Source: Granulosicoccus sp964390335
GTDB taxonomy: Bacteria; Pseudomonadota; Gammaproteobacteria; Granulosicoccales; Granulosicoccaceae
Assembly: GCA_964390335.1 (NCBI GenBank)
Contig: CAYMHU010000004.1
Span: 1-64,000 of the forward strand
Length of the DNA: 64,000 bases
Reading direction: 5' to 3'
Shown: positions 1 to 8,464 of the stretch, piece by piece
How positions within the stretch are numbered: position 1 is the stretch's first letter
Layout of the letters: every line of letters starts with the position of its first letter
Notes under the pieces: model-generated
Seen by the model: only the letters and a program-made list of their open reading frames with translations
What the model was told of the DNA's origin: nothing
Database searches by the model: none
Made by a program: the position numbers and the translations under genes

Positions 1-44
1 ATACGGTCCGACAATTATCACCGACACGGTTCCGGTTTCGCATC

Positions 45-332
45 ATGGATAAAAATGGAAACGATATTGTGAATGCATCAATCGCCAAAAATAATCCAGT
101 ACAAAAAGTAGTCGATGACTCTACGTGCGTAGACTCTACACGTGCAGACTCTACACAAATTGACTCAAACATCACTAGCGATAAGGGAGTAACAGAATTT
201 ACTAGTGATATCTTAGATGATTCAAGAAGAGTTAAATATGATTCTCCGCATATTGAATCAAAACGCGATTCAAAACGCGATTCAATACGTTGGCAATTCA
301 AGGAGCCCGCGCCTGCGGCTTATTGCACGTGA
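45..332 (+). CDS. Small Asp-Ser-repeat ORF, possibly the 3' part of a longer gene
   Basis: Unrecognised 95-residue ORF, low complexity and hydrophilic. It carries repeated Asp-Ser dipeptides: a 5-residue repeat at about residues 25-41 (DSTCV, DSTRA, DSTQI) and a 4-residue repeat near residues 71-81 (ESKR, DSKR, DSIR). The underlying DNA has 15-bp tandem repeats (117-166) and 12-bp tandem repeats (255-290). The reading frame is open without a stop to the left edge of the window, so the ATG at 45 may be internal. It ends 17 bp before the converging EamA gene. No known domain is visible and no function is proposed. Nine GANTC words between 117 and 283 all sit in this frame as Asp-Ser or Glu-Ser codons, which argues for a translated repeat rather than a protein-binding array. 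Confidence 0.4.
   Translation: MDKNGNDIVNASIAKNNPVQKVVDDSTCVDSTRADSTQIDSNITSDKGVTEFTSDILDDSRRVKYDSPHIESKRDSKRDSIRWQFKEPAPAAYCT
117..290. repeat. Two short tandem-repeat tracts (15-bp and 12-bp units)
   Basis: Three and a half 15-bp units start at 117, 132, 147 and 162, each beginning GACTC. Three 12-bp units start at 255, 267 and 279, beginning GAATC or GATTC followed by AAAACGC. Both unit lengths are multiples of three and keep the same reading frame. Confidence 0.75.
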
Positions 333-349
333 GTCCAGACGTTTCAGAG

Positions 350-1243
350 CTAAGTTGGTTTATTCGTATTGGGCTTTAAAATTACCACCAGCAGAGCACA
401 TAGCATCATCGCGCTGGCAATATAAAATAGTGTGCTCGGAATTTCCTGATACAGTTTGTATCCAACCAGACCTGCAATAACAAATTGCAGCAGATTCATT
501 AGCGTAACGGTTTGACCACGCATCTTTTGCATAGCTAGGTTTAATGCAGAATGGCCTATCACCGTTGATACAAGCGCTAGCATGACCACCATCGTCACGT
601 TGTAAGGTGTCATGGTTGGCATAATGGGTCCGGTGGCCGCGGCAATGATCAGCGAGCATACGCCAGCCACTAAATACATGGGCACGATATACAACCATAA
701 GCTCGCAACAGCATTCAGATTTTTACGTGCTAATGATAGGTAAGCTGCAAATAGCAGCATGGATACAAAGCATAGTACGTCACCTTTAAAGTGTTCTCGG
801 CTAATGCTGATATCGTTAATTGATAACAGGAATAAGCCGGCCATCGCTAGCCCGGTTGCCCAAAACTCATGTTTATGCAGTTTTTCCTGGTACATAAAGT
901 ACATCAGGAACGGCATTACCAGCGGCATCAAGTTAACGATGAGTGTTGCATTAGCCGCCGGAGTGAGCCTTGCACCGGCCACCCATGCGATAAAATGCAC
1001 AGATAAAATTACGCCAGGAATGAGTGAGCGCATCAATACTTTGCCGATAGATTCATCGCCGTATTTTTTACGCGCCAAATAATACGCAGGTAGTAGGAAA
1101 AGCGCTGATAACAAAACGCGCCATGCGGCCAGCATAATCGAGCGTTCAACACTTTCTCTTATAAAAACAAACGATAGCGCCGAGCAACAAATGCCAATAA
1201 TTAAGACGACAAATACCCAAGCTGGAGCACGAGTACTACTCAA
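350..1243 (-). CDS. EamA/DMT-family permease
   Basis: Inner-membrane transporter of the drug/metabolite (EamA) superfamily, 297 residues, with about ten hydrophobic segments arranged as two repeats, which is the family's usual size and layout. The first repeat contains a typical NATLIVNLMPL stretch after an AAWR motif near residue 40. The second ends in hydrophobic helices with few charges. It starts 2 bp after the exonuclease III stop and is probably cotranscribed with it. Substrate cannot be read from the sequence; family members export amino acids, nucleosides or metabolites. It converges with the repeat-rich ORF at the window's left edge. Confidence 0.85.
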   Translation of the reverse strand: MSSTRAPAWVFVVLIIGICCSALSFVFIRESVERSIMLAAWRVLLSALFLLPAYYLARKKYGDESIGKVLMRSLIPGVILSVHFIAWVAGARLTPAANATLIVNLMPLVMPFLMYFMYQEKLHKHEFWATGLAMAGLFLLSINDISISREHFKGDVLCFVSMLLFAAYLSLARKNLNAVASLWLYIVPMYLVAGVCSLIIAAATGPIMPTMTPYNVTMVVMLALVSTVIGHSALNLAMQKMRGQTVTLMNLLQFVIAGLVGYKLYQEIPSTLFYIASAMMLCALLVVILKPNTNKPT

Positions 1244-1245
1244 GC

Positions 1246-2025
1246 TTACACCTCAATATCGAAGTTATAGTCAACGATAAACGGCGCATGATCAGAAAAG
1301 CGCTTGGCGCGATAAATCCGTGTCGATTTAACGTCTTTGGCTAAGTTATCGCTAATCACTTGGTAATCAATGCGCCAGCCCACGTTGTTATCCCAGGCTT
1401 GACCCCGGTTAGACCACCACGTGTACTCGTGTTCTTTTTGTGGTAATTGCCTGAATGCATCGGCGTATTTGTGCTTCGTAAAAAGCTCCGTCATCCAATC
1501 GCGTTCTTCGGGTAAGAACCCAGAGTTTTTCTTGTTGCCTTTCCAGTTGCGAATATCACTGTTGGTGTGCGCTATATTCCAGTCGCCGCAAATGATCATT
1601 TTACGTCTGCCACGCCGTCGCTTTTGCAAGTGCGGTAAAAATGCATCCATCATTTTGTATTTGTAGTCTTGACGAATCTCGCCACTGGAGCCAGACGGTA
1701 AGTACAAGGACACCACATTCACGTTACCAAATTGCGCCTCAAGGTATCGCCCTTCGCAATCAATCCAGTCCACACCCAGGCCTTCGATGACCCGTCGAGG
1801 TTTTAGTTTGCTGTAGATGGCTGTGCCGCTGTAGCCCTTCTTTTCAGCGTCGTGATAGAAACAGTGATATCCACGCGGGTGAAAAATCGGGTCGCTGAGT
1901 TGATCAACTTGAGCTTTGGTTTCCTGAATGCAAACCACATCTGCTTTTTGCCTGGCTAACCATTGAAAAAAGCCTTTGCGCGCCGCTGAACGTATGCCGT
2001 TCACGTTGACTGTCATTATTCGCAT
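1246..2025 (-). CDS. xthA: Exodeoxyribonuclease III (AP endonuclease)
   Basis: DNA repair nuclease of the EEP family that cleaves at abasic sites and removes 3' blocks. The start at 2025 gives MRIMTVNVNGIRSA, the canonical N-terminus; the open frame upstream of it does not look like family sequence. Visible motifs: QETKA with the metal-binding Glu, LYLPSG, GDWNIAHT with the catalytic Asp and Asn, RIDYQ, and the terminal SDHAPF. Its length of 259 residues fits the family. The EamA permease follows with a 2-bp gap. Confidence 0.93.
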   Translation of the reverse strand: MRIMTVNVNGIRSAARKGFFQWLARQKADVVCIQETKAQVDQLSDPIFHPRGYHCFYHDAEKKGYSGTAIYSKLKPRRVIEGLGVDWIDCEGRYLEAQFGNVNVVSLYLPSGSSGEIRQDYKYKMMDAFLPHLQKRRRGRRKMIICGDWNIAHTNSDIRNWKGNKKNSGFLPEERDWMTELFTKHKYADAFRQLPQKEHEYTWWSNRGQAWDNNVGWRIDYQVISDNLAKDVKSTRIYRAKRFSDHAPFIVDYNFDIEV

Positions 2026-2205
2026 AAGTTGATAAACGCAGAGTGAAAAACAGTTGATATTGCGCACATAAAAAGCATGGTTTGCTTAAAAGCCTTCTGG
2101 AATGGACGCTAGATGAGTGAATGAATTGGTATTGTATCGTCAATTGAACATGGGTTGTGATCTGGTTCACGAAGTAGCCGGCACACGATAGTGAATGGAA
2201 GTGAC

Positions 2206-2823
2206 ATGAGTAAATGTGTATTCAATAAGATCGTTAGTGCTTCAGTCCTGATTGGCCTGGGGTTGATCAGTGGGCCAGTTATGGCCGAGAAAGTGTACAA
2301 AATTGATAATAGTGGTTTAACCACGTATCAGGACAGAGCACCCAGCTCCAGTCAGGACGACGGCCATTCGATTCTGAATAATCAGGGTGTGGTGTTGAAG
2401 CAGGTGCTGAGCCGTGAAGAGCGTCGCGAGGCCCGTCGTGTCGCACGCGATAAAGAGCTGGCCAGAATTCGTGATCGTGCACTGCTGGCAACGTTCACTA
2501 CCGAGGAAGACCTAACCCGAACCCGTGATGATCGCATCGGTATGATCGATGGCTTAATTGGTCGTTTGGATGATCGTATTCGAATTTTGTCCGATCGTTT
2601 AGCGGTTGTAGATAAGCGCATCCAAATTCAGGAAAAAGCATCCGGTGAATCGAATGCACATGAAACGCTTTACGCCGAGCAACACAGCATTCAACGTAAC
2701 ATTGAAAACGCGTGGTCGCTGATAGATTCAAAAGCAGCGGAGCGTGCTGAAGTAGCAGAAAAATTCGAGCAGGATTTAATTCGTTACAGAGAATTGAAAA
2801 CCGATATGTCTCGCGTTGAGTAA
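2206..2823 (+). CDS. DUF4124-domain exported protein
   Basis: Secreted or periplasmic protein of unknown role. The ATG at 2206 has a GGAAG Shine-Dalgarno sequence 4-5 nt upstream; an in-frame GTG at 2191 is a poorer start. The first 28 or so residues form a signal peptide ending near VMA-EK. Then comes the DUF4124 hallmark VYKIDNSGLTTYQD followed by Pro/Ser. The rest, about residues 70-205, is highly charged and heptad-like, suggesting a long coiled coil. DUF4124 proteins are common in Gammaproteobacteria but their function is not established. It lies alone between two minus-strand units. Confidence 0.75.
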   Translation: MSKCVFNKIVSASVLIGLGLISGPVMAEKVYKIDNSGLTTYQDRAPSSSQDDGHSILNNQGVVLKQVLSREERREARRVARDKELARIRDRALLATFTTEEDLTRTRDDRIGMIDGLIGRLDDRIRILSDRLAVVDKRIQIQEKASGESNAHETLYAEQHSIQRNIENAWSLIDSKAAERAEVAEKFEQDLIRYRELKTDMSRVE

Positions 2824-2855
2824 GCACTCAACGCATCTGCTTCAAACGCGGTAGT

Positions 2856-3818
2856 TTAGCTTCCTCTGATCAAGGTACCTACGCCTTGATCAGTAAATAA
2901 CTCCAGTAATACAGCGTGCTCCACGCGACCATCTATAATTTGCACGCTCTCTACTCCAGCGTGAACAGCATCCAAAGCACACGACACTTTAGGCAACATA
3001 CCGCCGTGAATAGTACCGTCTGCAATATAGCCATCAATTTGTTTTGGTGTTAGGCCTGTTAACAGATCGCCTTGTTTATCGAGGATCCCCGGCGTATTGG
3101 TTAACAGCAGCAATCGCGTTGCTTGTAAGGCTGACGCGACGGCACTCGCGACAAGGTCGGCATTGATGTTATAGCTTGCACCTGACTCATCGGTGCCGAT
3201 GGGCGCTATTACGGGAATGAAGTTATCTTCTTGCAGGCGTCGTACTGCATCGGTGTTGATCGCTTTAACTTCTCCCACATATCCCAAAGCGTCTGCCGGG
3301 CGCCCGGGTAAGTGCAGTGGTTTTGCTTGAATCAAGTTAGCATCTTTGCCTGTCATGCCAACGGCTTTGCCACCCACTTGATTCAGTAAGGACACAATAT
3401 TCTTATTCACCAAGCCACCTAACACCATTTCAACCACTTCCATTGTGTCGGCGTTGGTGACGCGCATGCCATCCAGAAATTCACTCTCGATATTCAATTT
3501 ACCCAGCATGTCGGCGATTTGGGGACCACCTCCATGAACCACCACGGGGTTAATGCCCACATGTTTCATCATGACGATGTTTTGTGCGAAGCAGCGTTTC
3601 AGGTGCTCGTCGGTCATGGCGTTACCACCGTATTTTATGACGATGGTTTTACCTGCATGGCGCTGCAAATACGGCAGTGCCTCGTTGAGCACACGGGCTG
3701 TATCGCGAGCCGCCGTTAAGTCTACTGATGGAGGTAGTTGCTTTTTTGAAGAATCGCCCGCTGCTGAGGTAGCGGGCTGATTTGAAGTGTTGTGGTTGTC
3801 GTTATGCTTCTGGGTCAT
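2856..3818 (-). CDS. argB: Acetylglutamate kinase
   Basis: Second step of arginine biosynthesis, phosphorylating N-acetylglutamate. The amino acid kinase fold is clear: IVIKYGGNAM, VVVHGGGPQI, the substrate segment FLDGMRVTN, and C-terminal IINADLVASAVASAL-type and GGMLPKV motifs. The start at 3818 lies 20 bp after the algC stop and gives 320 residues with a polar N-terminal extension of about 45 residues rich in Asn, Ser and Thr ahead of the kinase fold. A longer open frame continues into algC but is antisense-like in composition. Gene order algC-argB matches Pseudomonas-type genomes. Confidence 0.95.
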   Translation of the reverse strand: MTQKHNDNHNTSNQPATSAAGDSSKKQLPPSVDLTAARDTARVLNEALPYLQRHAGKTIVIKYGGNAMTDEHLKRCFAQNIVMMKHVGINPVVVHGGGPQIADMLGKLNIESEFLDGMRVTNADTMEVVEMVLGGLVNKNIVSLLNQVGGKAVGMTGKDANLIQAKPLHLPGRPADALGYVGEVKAINTDAVRRLQEDNFIPVIAPIGTDESGASYNINADLVASAVASALQATRLLLLTNTPGILDKQGDLLTGLTPKQIDGYIADGTIHGGMLPKVSCALDAVHAGVESVQIIDGRVEHAVLLELFTDQGVGTLIRGS

Positions 3819-3837
3819 TATGGGCCGTACGTTGCGT

Positions 3838-5214
3838 CTAGAACGGGGTTTCGATGCTCGCATCTGTACGTTGCATAGTATCCCGAAATTCGTTCTGGAT
3901 GCGTTCCATAGCGGCATCATTATCTGCTTCGAAGCGTATAACCAGCGATGGCGTGGTGTTAGAGGCCCGCACGAGGCCCCAGCCGTCGTCAAAGTCGGCG
4001 CGTACACCGTCGATTGTGGTGAGCTTAGCGCCTTCGAACTTGGCGTTTTTAACAAACGCTTCTATAAAATCGTGCTGCGCGCCGTCGCGTTCCAGTTTTA
4101 CATTGAGTTCTGGCGTGTTAATGCTATCGGGTATTTCGCCAAAGATGTCGCTGGCAGATCGGCTTTCATTGGACAAAATTTCCAGCAACCGGGCTGCTGC
4201 ATACAGGGCGTCATCGAAACCATACCATCGCTCTTTGAAAAATATGTGGCCGCTCATTTCACCACCGAGCAATGCGCCGGTTTCTTTAATGCGGGCTTTA
4301 ATAAACGAATGGCCCGTTTTCCACATATCCGGTACACCACCCGCGGCACTGATGGCATCGGGAAGCACCTTAGAGCACTTAACATCATAGATAATTCTTG
4401 CACCGGCATTACGGGAGATGACATCTTGCGCGAACAACACCATTTGGCGATCAGGCCAAATCACATTGCCTTTATTATCAATAACCCCAACTCGATCCCC
4501 GTCACCGTCGAAGGCTAAACCAATTTCGCATTGCTTGTCTTTTACCGTTTTGATCAGGTCTTCCAGGTTTTCAAGTTTGGCAGGATCTGGGTGATGGTTA
4601 GGGAAGTTACCATCAACTTCAGTGTACATAGCAGTGCTTTCACAACCCAATGCGTCGAATAGTTGTGGTGCGGCTGCACCTGCAACGCCATTACCGCAAT
4701 CGTAGGCAATTTTAACCGGACGCGATAATTTTATATCGCCAGTAATCTCATCGAAGTAATCTTGCAGTACGTCTTTTTCGCTAAGCGAGCCTTTACCGTT
4801 GTGTAGCTTGCCGGCTTTCAAGCGATCATATAAAGCAGTGATGCCATCACCGAATAAGGCATCGCCTTCGAGAACCATTTTCAGACCGTTGTATTCAGGT
4901 GGGTTATGACTACCGGTAACCATGATGCCCGTACCGGTTTTCAAATGATACGTTGCAAAATACAGCACCGGCGTGGGCACCATCCCAATGTTGATAACGT
5001 TAACACCGGTTGAAGCGATGCCTTTACTTAAGGTTTCAATTAATTCTGGACCCGACAATCGTCCATCTCGTGCAACCACAACAGAGCTGACACCACGCTC
5101 GTGACACTCGCTACCAAACGCGCGGCCAATTTCGTGTACAACAGATGGAGTGAGTGTTTCGGTTACAACACCACGGATGTCATAAGCTCTAAAGATCGCG
5201 GGAGAAATGCTCAT
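3838..5214 (-). CDS. algC: Phosphomannomutase / phosphoglucomutase
   Basis: Alpha-D-phosphohexomutase of 458 residues, interconverting hexose 1- and 6-phosphates for exopolysaccharide and lipopolysaccharide precursors. The four family motifs are present in order: N-terminal FRAYDIRG, the phosphoserine loop TGSHNPPEYNG, the metal loop FDGDGDRVG, the sugar-binding GGEMSGH, and the C-terminal phosphate-binding RASNTTPSLV. It is upstream of argB with a 19-bp spacer, as in Pseudomonas. The 277 bp between it and dut hold a set of 14-bp repeats. Confidence 0.95.
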   Translation of the reverse strand: MSISPAIFRAYDIRGVVTETLTPSVVHEIGRAFGSECHERGVSSVVVARDGRLSGPELIETLSKGIASTGVNVINIGMVPTPVLYFATYHLKTGTGIMVTGSHNPPEYNGLKMVLEGDALFGDGITALYDRLKAGKLHNGKGSLSEKDVLQDYFDEITGDIKLSRPVKIAYDCGNGVAGAAAPQLFDALGCESTAMYTEVDGNFPNHHPDPAKLENLEDLIKTVKDKQCEIGLAFDGDGDRVGVIDNKGNVIWPDRQMVLFAQDVISRNAGARIIYDVKCSKVLPDAISAAGGVPDMWKTGHSFIKARIKETGALLGGEMSGHIFFKERWYGFDDALYAAARLLEILSNESRSASDIFGEIPDSINTPELNVKLERDGAQHDFIEAFVKNAKFEGAKLTTIDGVRADFDDGWGLVRASNTTPSLVIRFEADNDAAMERIQNEFRDTMQRTDASIETPF

Positions 5215-5424
5215 TTGCAGGTAATCCTTTGTTTATTCGAGGTAATCATGCTTGTGATAGTACGATATTCGCACGGAATATCACAAATCGTGTGCAACAG
5301 CCATGCCTTAGGGATGGCTTACAATTGATTAGAATGACGAAAAATTGACAATTGCGTTGGTGCGGAACCAGTCATATAGTGCTTTACAGGCTTACACCAA
5401 TGCAGTTCGTTCGAGCTGTGGAAG

Positions 5425-5480
5425 GTGAGCAATTGAACGTAAGTAATTGACGGTGAGCAATTTACAGTGAGCGATCTACC
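5425..5480. repeat. Four degenerate 14-bp tandem repeats
   Basis: Units at 5425-5438, 5439-5452, 5453-5466 and 5467-5480 follow the consensus GTGAGCAATTGACN with one to five changes each. The array lies in the algC-dut intergenic region, just past the dut stop codon. No ORF covers it convincingly. Confidence 0.7.
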
Positions 5481-5491
5481 TTGGCGTGAAT

Positions 5492-5947
5492 TCAGCTCTT
5501 GCCCGTCGATCCAAAGCCACCAATACCACGTTCACTCGACGAAAATGCGTCCACACGATTAAACGCGACCTGTGCAACCGGCACGATAACCAATTGTGCT
5601 ATGCGCTCGCCAATAGAAATGGTGTAGGGCGTTGAACCTCTATTCCAGCATGATACAAACAGTTGGCCTTGATAGTCCGAGTCAATTAAGCCAACAAGAT
5701 TGCCCAGCACGATGCCGTGCTTATGACCTAAGCCTGAGCGTGGCACAATTAATCCGGCGTAGCCCGGGTCGCGAATGTAAATGGCTAAACCGGTTGGAAT
5801 TAAATGTGTTTCGCCGGGTTCGATGGTTAAGTCTTCATCGACGCACGCTCGCAAATCTAGCCCGGCTGAACCTTCGCTTGCATAGTTTGGAAGCTCAATG
5901 GTGTCACCAATTCGAGGGTCCAGAACGGTGTAGTCGATAGATTGCAT
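5492..5947 (-). CDS. dut: dUTP pyrophosphatase
   Basis: Hydrolyses dUTP to dUMP and pyrophosphate, keeping uracil out of DNA. All five trimeric dUTPase motifs are present: AGLDLRA, PRSGLGHKHG, GLIDSDYQG with the catalytic Asp, RIAQLVI, and the C-terminal arm RGIGGFGSTG. The ATG at 5947 gives 151 residues and aligns with the E. coli N-terminus (IDxxxLDPRxG). An upstream in-frame TTG at 5971 is less likely. It follows coaBC by 42 bp on the same strand. Confidence 0.95.
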   Translation of the reverse strand: MQSIDYTVLDPRIGDTIELPNYASEGSAGLDLRACVDEDLTIEPGETHLIPTGLAIYIRDPGYAGLIVPRSGLGHKHGIVLGNLVGLIDSDYQGQLFVSCWNRGSTPYTISIGERIAQLVIVPVAQVAFNRVDAFSSSERGIGGFGSTGKS

Positions 5948-5989
5948 TGCCTTGCTCAAAGAAGTGGTCAATGAGTCAATTGTATCGCG

Positions 5990-7249
5990 CTAACTTGGCT
6001 GAAGTTGTAATCTTTGCGCAATAATATCTAATAATTCGGCGGCAACTTGTTGTTTCGGCGCAGGGCTAATATGTTGATGACCGTCATCTAACCAATACAC
6101 ATCCAGCGAATTGGTATCGGAGCCAAACACGGGATTATCTGCCTGGCCAACATGGTTTGCGGCAATTAAATCGAGTTTTTTCTTTGTCAGTTTGCCGCGT
6201 GCATGTTTTTCGACGTGTTGCGTTTCTGCAGCAAAACCAACGCAAAAAGGTCTGTCCGGCAAGGCTGCAACGCTTGCCAAAATATCCGGATTACGCACCA
6301 GTGTTAAGGTCATTGCATCATCGTTCTTTTTGATTTTTTCATCGGCTACCTGTTCAACACGATAATCAGCAACGGCTGCCACGCTGATAAACACATCCGC
6401 ATTGTGTACAGCGCTTATAGCAGCAGCATGCATAGATTTGGCGGTGTCTACATCTATACGTTTAACACCTGCTGGTGTACTAAGTGACACCGGCCCTGCA
6501 ATAAGAGTTACTGTTGCGCCTTGTGCAACAGCTGCATCGGCAATAGCAAAACCCATCTTGCCTGAACTGCGATTAGTTAAATAGCGAACCGGATCGATTG
6601 GCTCAATTGTTGGGCCTGCGGTAACAACAATATGTAAACCAGCCAGTGAATGGTGGTGTTCTGCGTAAACGTTGGGTTGGTCGGCTGCTTTACTGCTTGT
6701 TTGTGTTATTAATTGCGATAGCCGTGCGACGATGTCTTCTGGTTCCAGCATTCTGCCAGCGCCAGTTTCGCCACAAGCTTGCTCTCCTTCATCGGGCCCT
6801 AATAAGGTAATGTGTCTTTGTTGCAGTACTGCAGCATTCGCCTGCGTTGCCGGATTTGCCCACATGAGTCTGTTCATGGCGGGAGCTAAAAATAGCGGCG
6901 CATCGGTTGCTAAGCAAAGTGTGGTAAGTAAGTCATCGGCAAACCCACTTGTTAGTCGTGCCATAACATTGGCTGATGCTGGTGCGATAACAATTGCGTC
7001 TGCCCAGCGGGCAAGCTCAATATGACCCATAGCCGCTTCAGCTGCAGGGTCCAATAAATCGGTATGCACCGGATTTCCGGTTAAGGCTTGCAGGGTTAGT
7101 GGTGTTATAAACGCTTGTGCGCCGGATGTCATAACAACACGTACCTCACAGCCGGCATCAATAAGCCGTCGCGCAAGGATGGCGCTTTTGTAGCTGGCTA
7201 TACCGCCAGAGATGCCAAGGAGGATCTTTTTGTGTTGAAGTGCCTGCAT
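5990..7249 (-). CDS. coaBC: Bifunctional phosphopantothenoylcysteine decarboxylase / phosphopantothenate-cysteine ligase
   Basis: Coenzyme A biosynthesis, 419 residues. The N-terminal flavoprotein half shows LLGISGGIASYKS, the PAMNRLMW segment and the GEQACGETGAGRM loop holding the catalytic Cys. The C-terminal ligase half shows the TAGPTIEPIDPVR start, NRSSGKMG, VAAVADYR and the EKIKK lysine motif. It heads the coaBC-dut pair. A nested inverted repeat lies about 25 bp upstream of the start. Confidence 0.96.
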   Translation of the reverse strand: MQALQHKKILLGISGGIASYKSAILARRLIDAGCEVRVVMTSGAQAFITPLTLQALTGNPVHTDLLDPAAEAAMGHIELARWADAIVIAPASANVMARLTSGFADDLLTTLCLATDAPLFLAPAMNRLMWANPATQANAAVLQQRHITLLGPDEGEQACGETGAGRMLEPEDIVARLSQLITQTSSKAADQPNVYAEHHHSLAGLHIVVTAGPTIEPIDPVRYLTNRSSGKMGFAIADAAVAQGATVTLIAGPVSLSTPAGVKRIDVDTAKSMHAAAISAVHNADVFISVAAVADYRVEQVADEKIKKNDDAMTLTLVRNPDILASVAALPDRPFCVGFAAETQHVEKHARGKLTKKKLDLIAANHVGQADNPVFGSDTNSLDVYWLDDGHQHISPAPKQQVAAELLDIIAQRLQLQPS

Positions 7250-7272
7250 ATCCGCATATTAACAGTTGTAGC

Positions 7273-7317
7273 GCCTTGGCAAACCAACATAGTGACGACT
7301 ATGTGACTTACCAAGGC
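7273..7317. terminator. Nested inverted repeat upstream of coaBC
   Basis: Outer arms GCCTTGG (7273-7279) and CCAAGGC (7311-7317) enclose perfect inner arms ACATAGT (7287-7293) and ACTATGT (7298-7304) around a 4-nt loop. There is no U-run on either side, so intrinsic termination of comE is uncertain. It could equally be a structured coaBC leader. Confidence 0.45.
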
Positions 7318-7368
7318 TATCAACACATATGCGGCAACGATCGTGCCGTTGTGAATCGCTGGAGGCTA

Positions 7369-7932
7369 CTAGCTTTGAGCGCGTTTTACCGCTTCGCGAA
7401 AGCGATCGCGAATGTGTAGGGACGTTAGTGGGATTGGCGTCATCGCCGGGCTACCGGGCTCTACTTTAGCTACGATAACGTGTGGCCCCGGTGTGTTTAG
7501 ACACTCTTTTAACTTTGCTGCGGCTTCAGGTCCCGGTACTTCAACACTGCTTTTAATGCCACAGCCTTTTGCCACGGCTGCAAGCGATGTTCCGCGAGCG
7601 GTTTGTGTGGGCTGATCTCCGGTTGAGCCGTAAGAGCCGTTATCGACAATAAACAGGATAAAGTTTTTAGGATCTTCCAGCGCAATCGTAGACAGTGTGC
7701 CTAAGTTCATTAGCACGCTGCCGTCGCCATCTATAGAAATTACCTTGCCATCTATTTCCATTGCCAGTCCTAAGCCAATCGAAGACGATAAGCCCATCGA
7801 GCCGAGCATATAAAAATGATGATCGGAATCTTTGATATCGTACAGTTCCTGCGAAGGGAATCCCAGGTTGCAAATGACAAACTCATCGGATAATTCAGGG
7901 ACGATGGATTTTAGTAATTCGTAACGTCTCAT
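7369..7932 (-). CDS. comE: Sulfopyruvate decarboxylase beta (TPP-binding) subunit-like
   Basis: C-terminal half of a split thiamine-diphosphate decarboxylase. The TPP/Mg motif is visible as GDGSVLMN running to DNGSYGSTG. Together with the upstream alpha subunit it matches the ComDE / phosphonopyruvate-decarboxylase group that decarboxylates sulfopyruvate to sulfoacetaldehyde (known for methanogen coenzyme M synthesis and for bacterial sulfolactate breakdown). The ATG at 7932 lies one base after the comD stop codon, so translation is probably coupled. An in-frame upstream start overlapping comD is less likely. No xsc or sulfolactate dehydrogenase gene is nearby, so the substrate (sulfo- or phosphonopyruvate) is an inference. 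Confidence 0.8.
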   Translation of the reverse strand: MRRYELLKSIVPELSDEFVICNLGFPSQELYDIKDSDHHFYMLGSMGLSSSIGLGLAMEIDGKVISIDGDGSVLMNLGTLSTIALEDPKNFILFIVDNGSYGSTGDQPTQTARGTSLAAVAKGCGIKSSVEVPGPEAAAKLKECLNTPGPHVIVAKVEPGSPAMTPIPLTSLHIRDRFREAVKRAQS

Positions 7933-7933
7933 G

Positions 7934-8440
7934 TTAGCGCGCTCCCCAGAAGTCATAGTCAAGAATGGCGGCCACTGGTCCTTCTGCTACAGATGCAAAT
8001 GGAACTAGCTGACCAATTTTTTTCGTGTCTTGAGGGTCACTAAACATATAGGTGGGAATGTTAAGGGTATGAAGTAAGCTTTCTACCGTAGTACCCATAG
8101 GTACCTGCGCGCCAATAGGTTCACCGGGCGAGCCGCGATGACTAATGACCATTAAAAACGGTAGTCGATAATATAAACCGAGAGAACACAAAGACGTTAT
8201 CAGTGTTCCGATGCCGGTATTCTGCATAACCATAACGGGCGTCTTTCCCGCTAAATAGGCGCCTGTACAGATTCCCAGGCCTTCTTCTTCACGGTTTACA
8301 GCGCGGTAAACAATCTCGTTATCTTTTTCGAGTGTTGAGATGAACCCACCCAGTAATTTACAGGGAACTGAGACAATGAAGTCTGCACCGTTCGCTTTTA
8401 ATTCGTTTAGCAACGCTTGATTTACGTCTGGTTCACTCAT
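7934..8440 (-). CDS. comD: Sulfopyruvate decarboxylase alpha (PYR-domain) subunit-like
   Basis: N-terminal, pyrimidine-binding half of the two-subunit TPP enzyme, 168 residues. Features: FIVSVPCKLLGG, the NREEEGLGICTGAYLAG stretch containing the conserved Glu that activates TPP, and QNTGIGTLI. These match ComD / phosphonopyruvate decarboxylase N-terminal domains. It lies directly upstream of comE and 24 bp downstream of a GntR-family regulator on the same strand, suggesting a regulator-enzyme operon with autoregulation. Confidence 0.8.
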   Translation of the reverse strand: MSEPDVNQALLNELKANGADFIVSVPCKLLGGFISTLEKDNEIVYRAVNREEEGLGICTGAYLAGKTPVMVMQNTGIGTLITSLCSLGLYYRLPFLMVISHRGSPGEPIGAQVPMGTTVESLLHTLNIPTYMFSDPQDTKKIGQLVPFASVAEGPVAAILDYDFWGAR

Positions 8441-8464
8441 TAACTAATGCTCGCATGTTGTTGA

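Noticed and set aside
117..335. Ten GANTC words as a CcrM-type methylation or binding array
   Set aside because: Nine lie in one reading frame as Asp-Ser or Glu-Ser codons in tandem repeats; the tenth is out of frame. CcrM control is mainly an alphaproteobacterial trait and the rest of the window looks gammaproteobacterial.
3787..4518. Long plus-strand ORF opposite algC/argB
   Set aside because: It lies antisense to strongly conserved algC sequence, has no recognisable domain and no ribosome-binding site.
5425..5480. CRISPR array
   Set aside because: Units are 14 bp, degenerate and directly adjacent without spacers; no cas gene is nearby.
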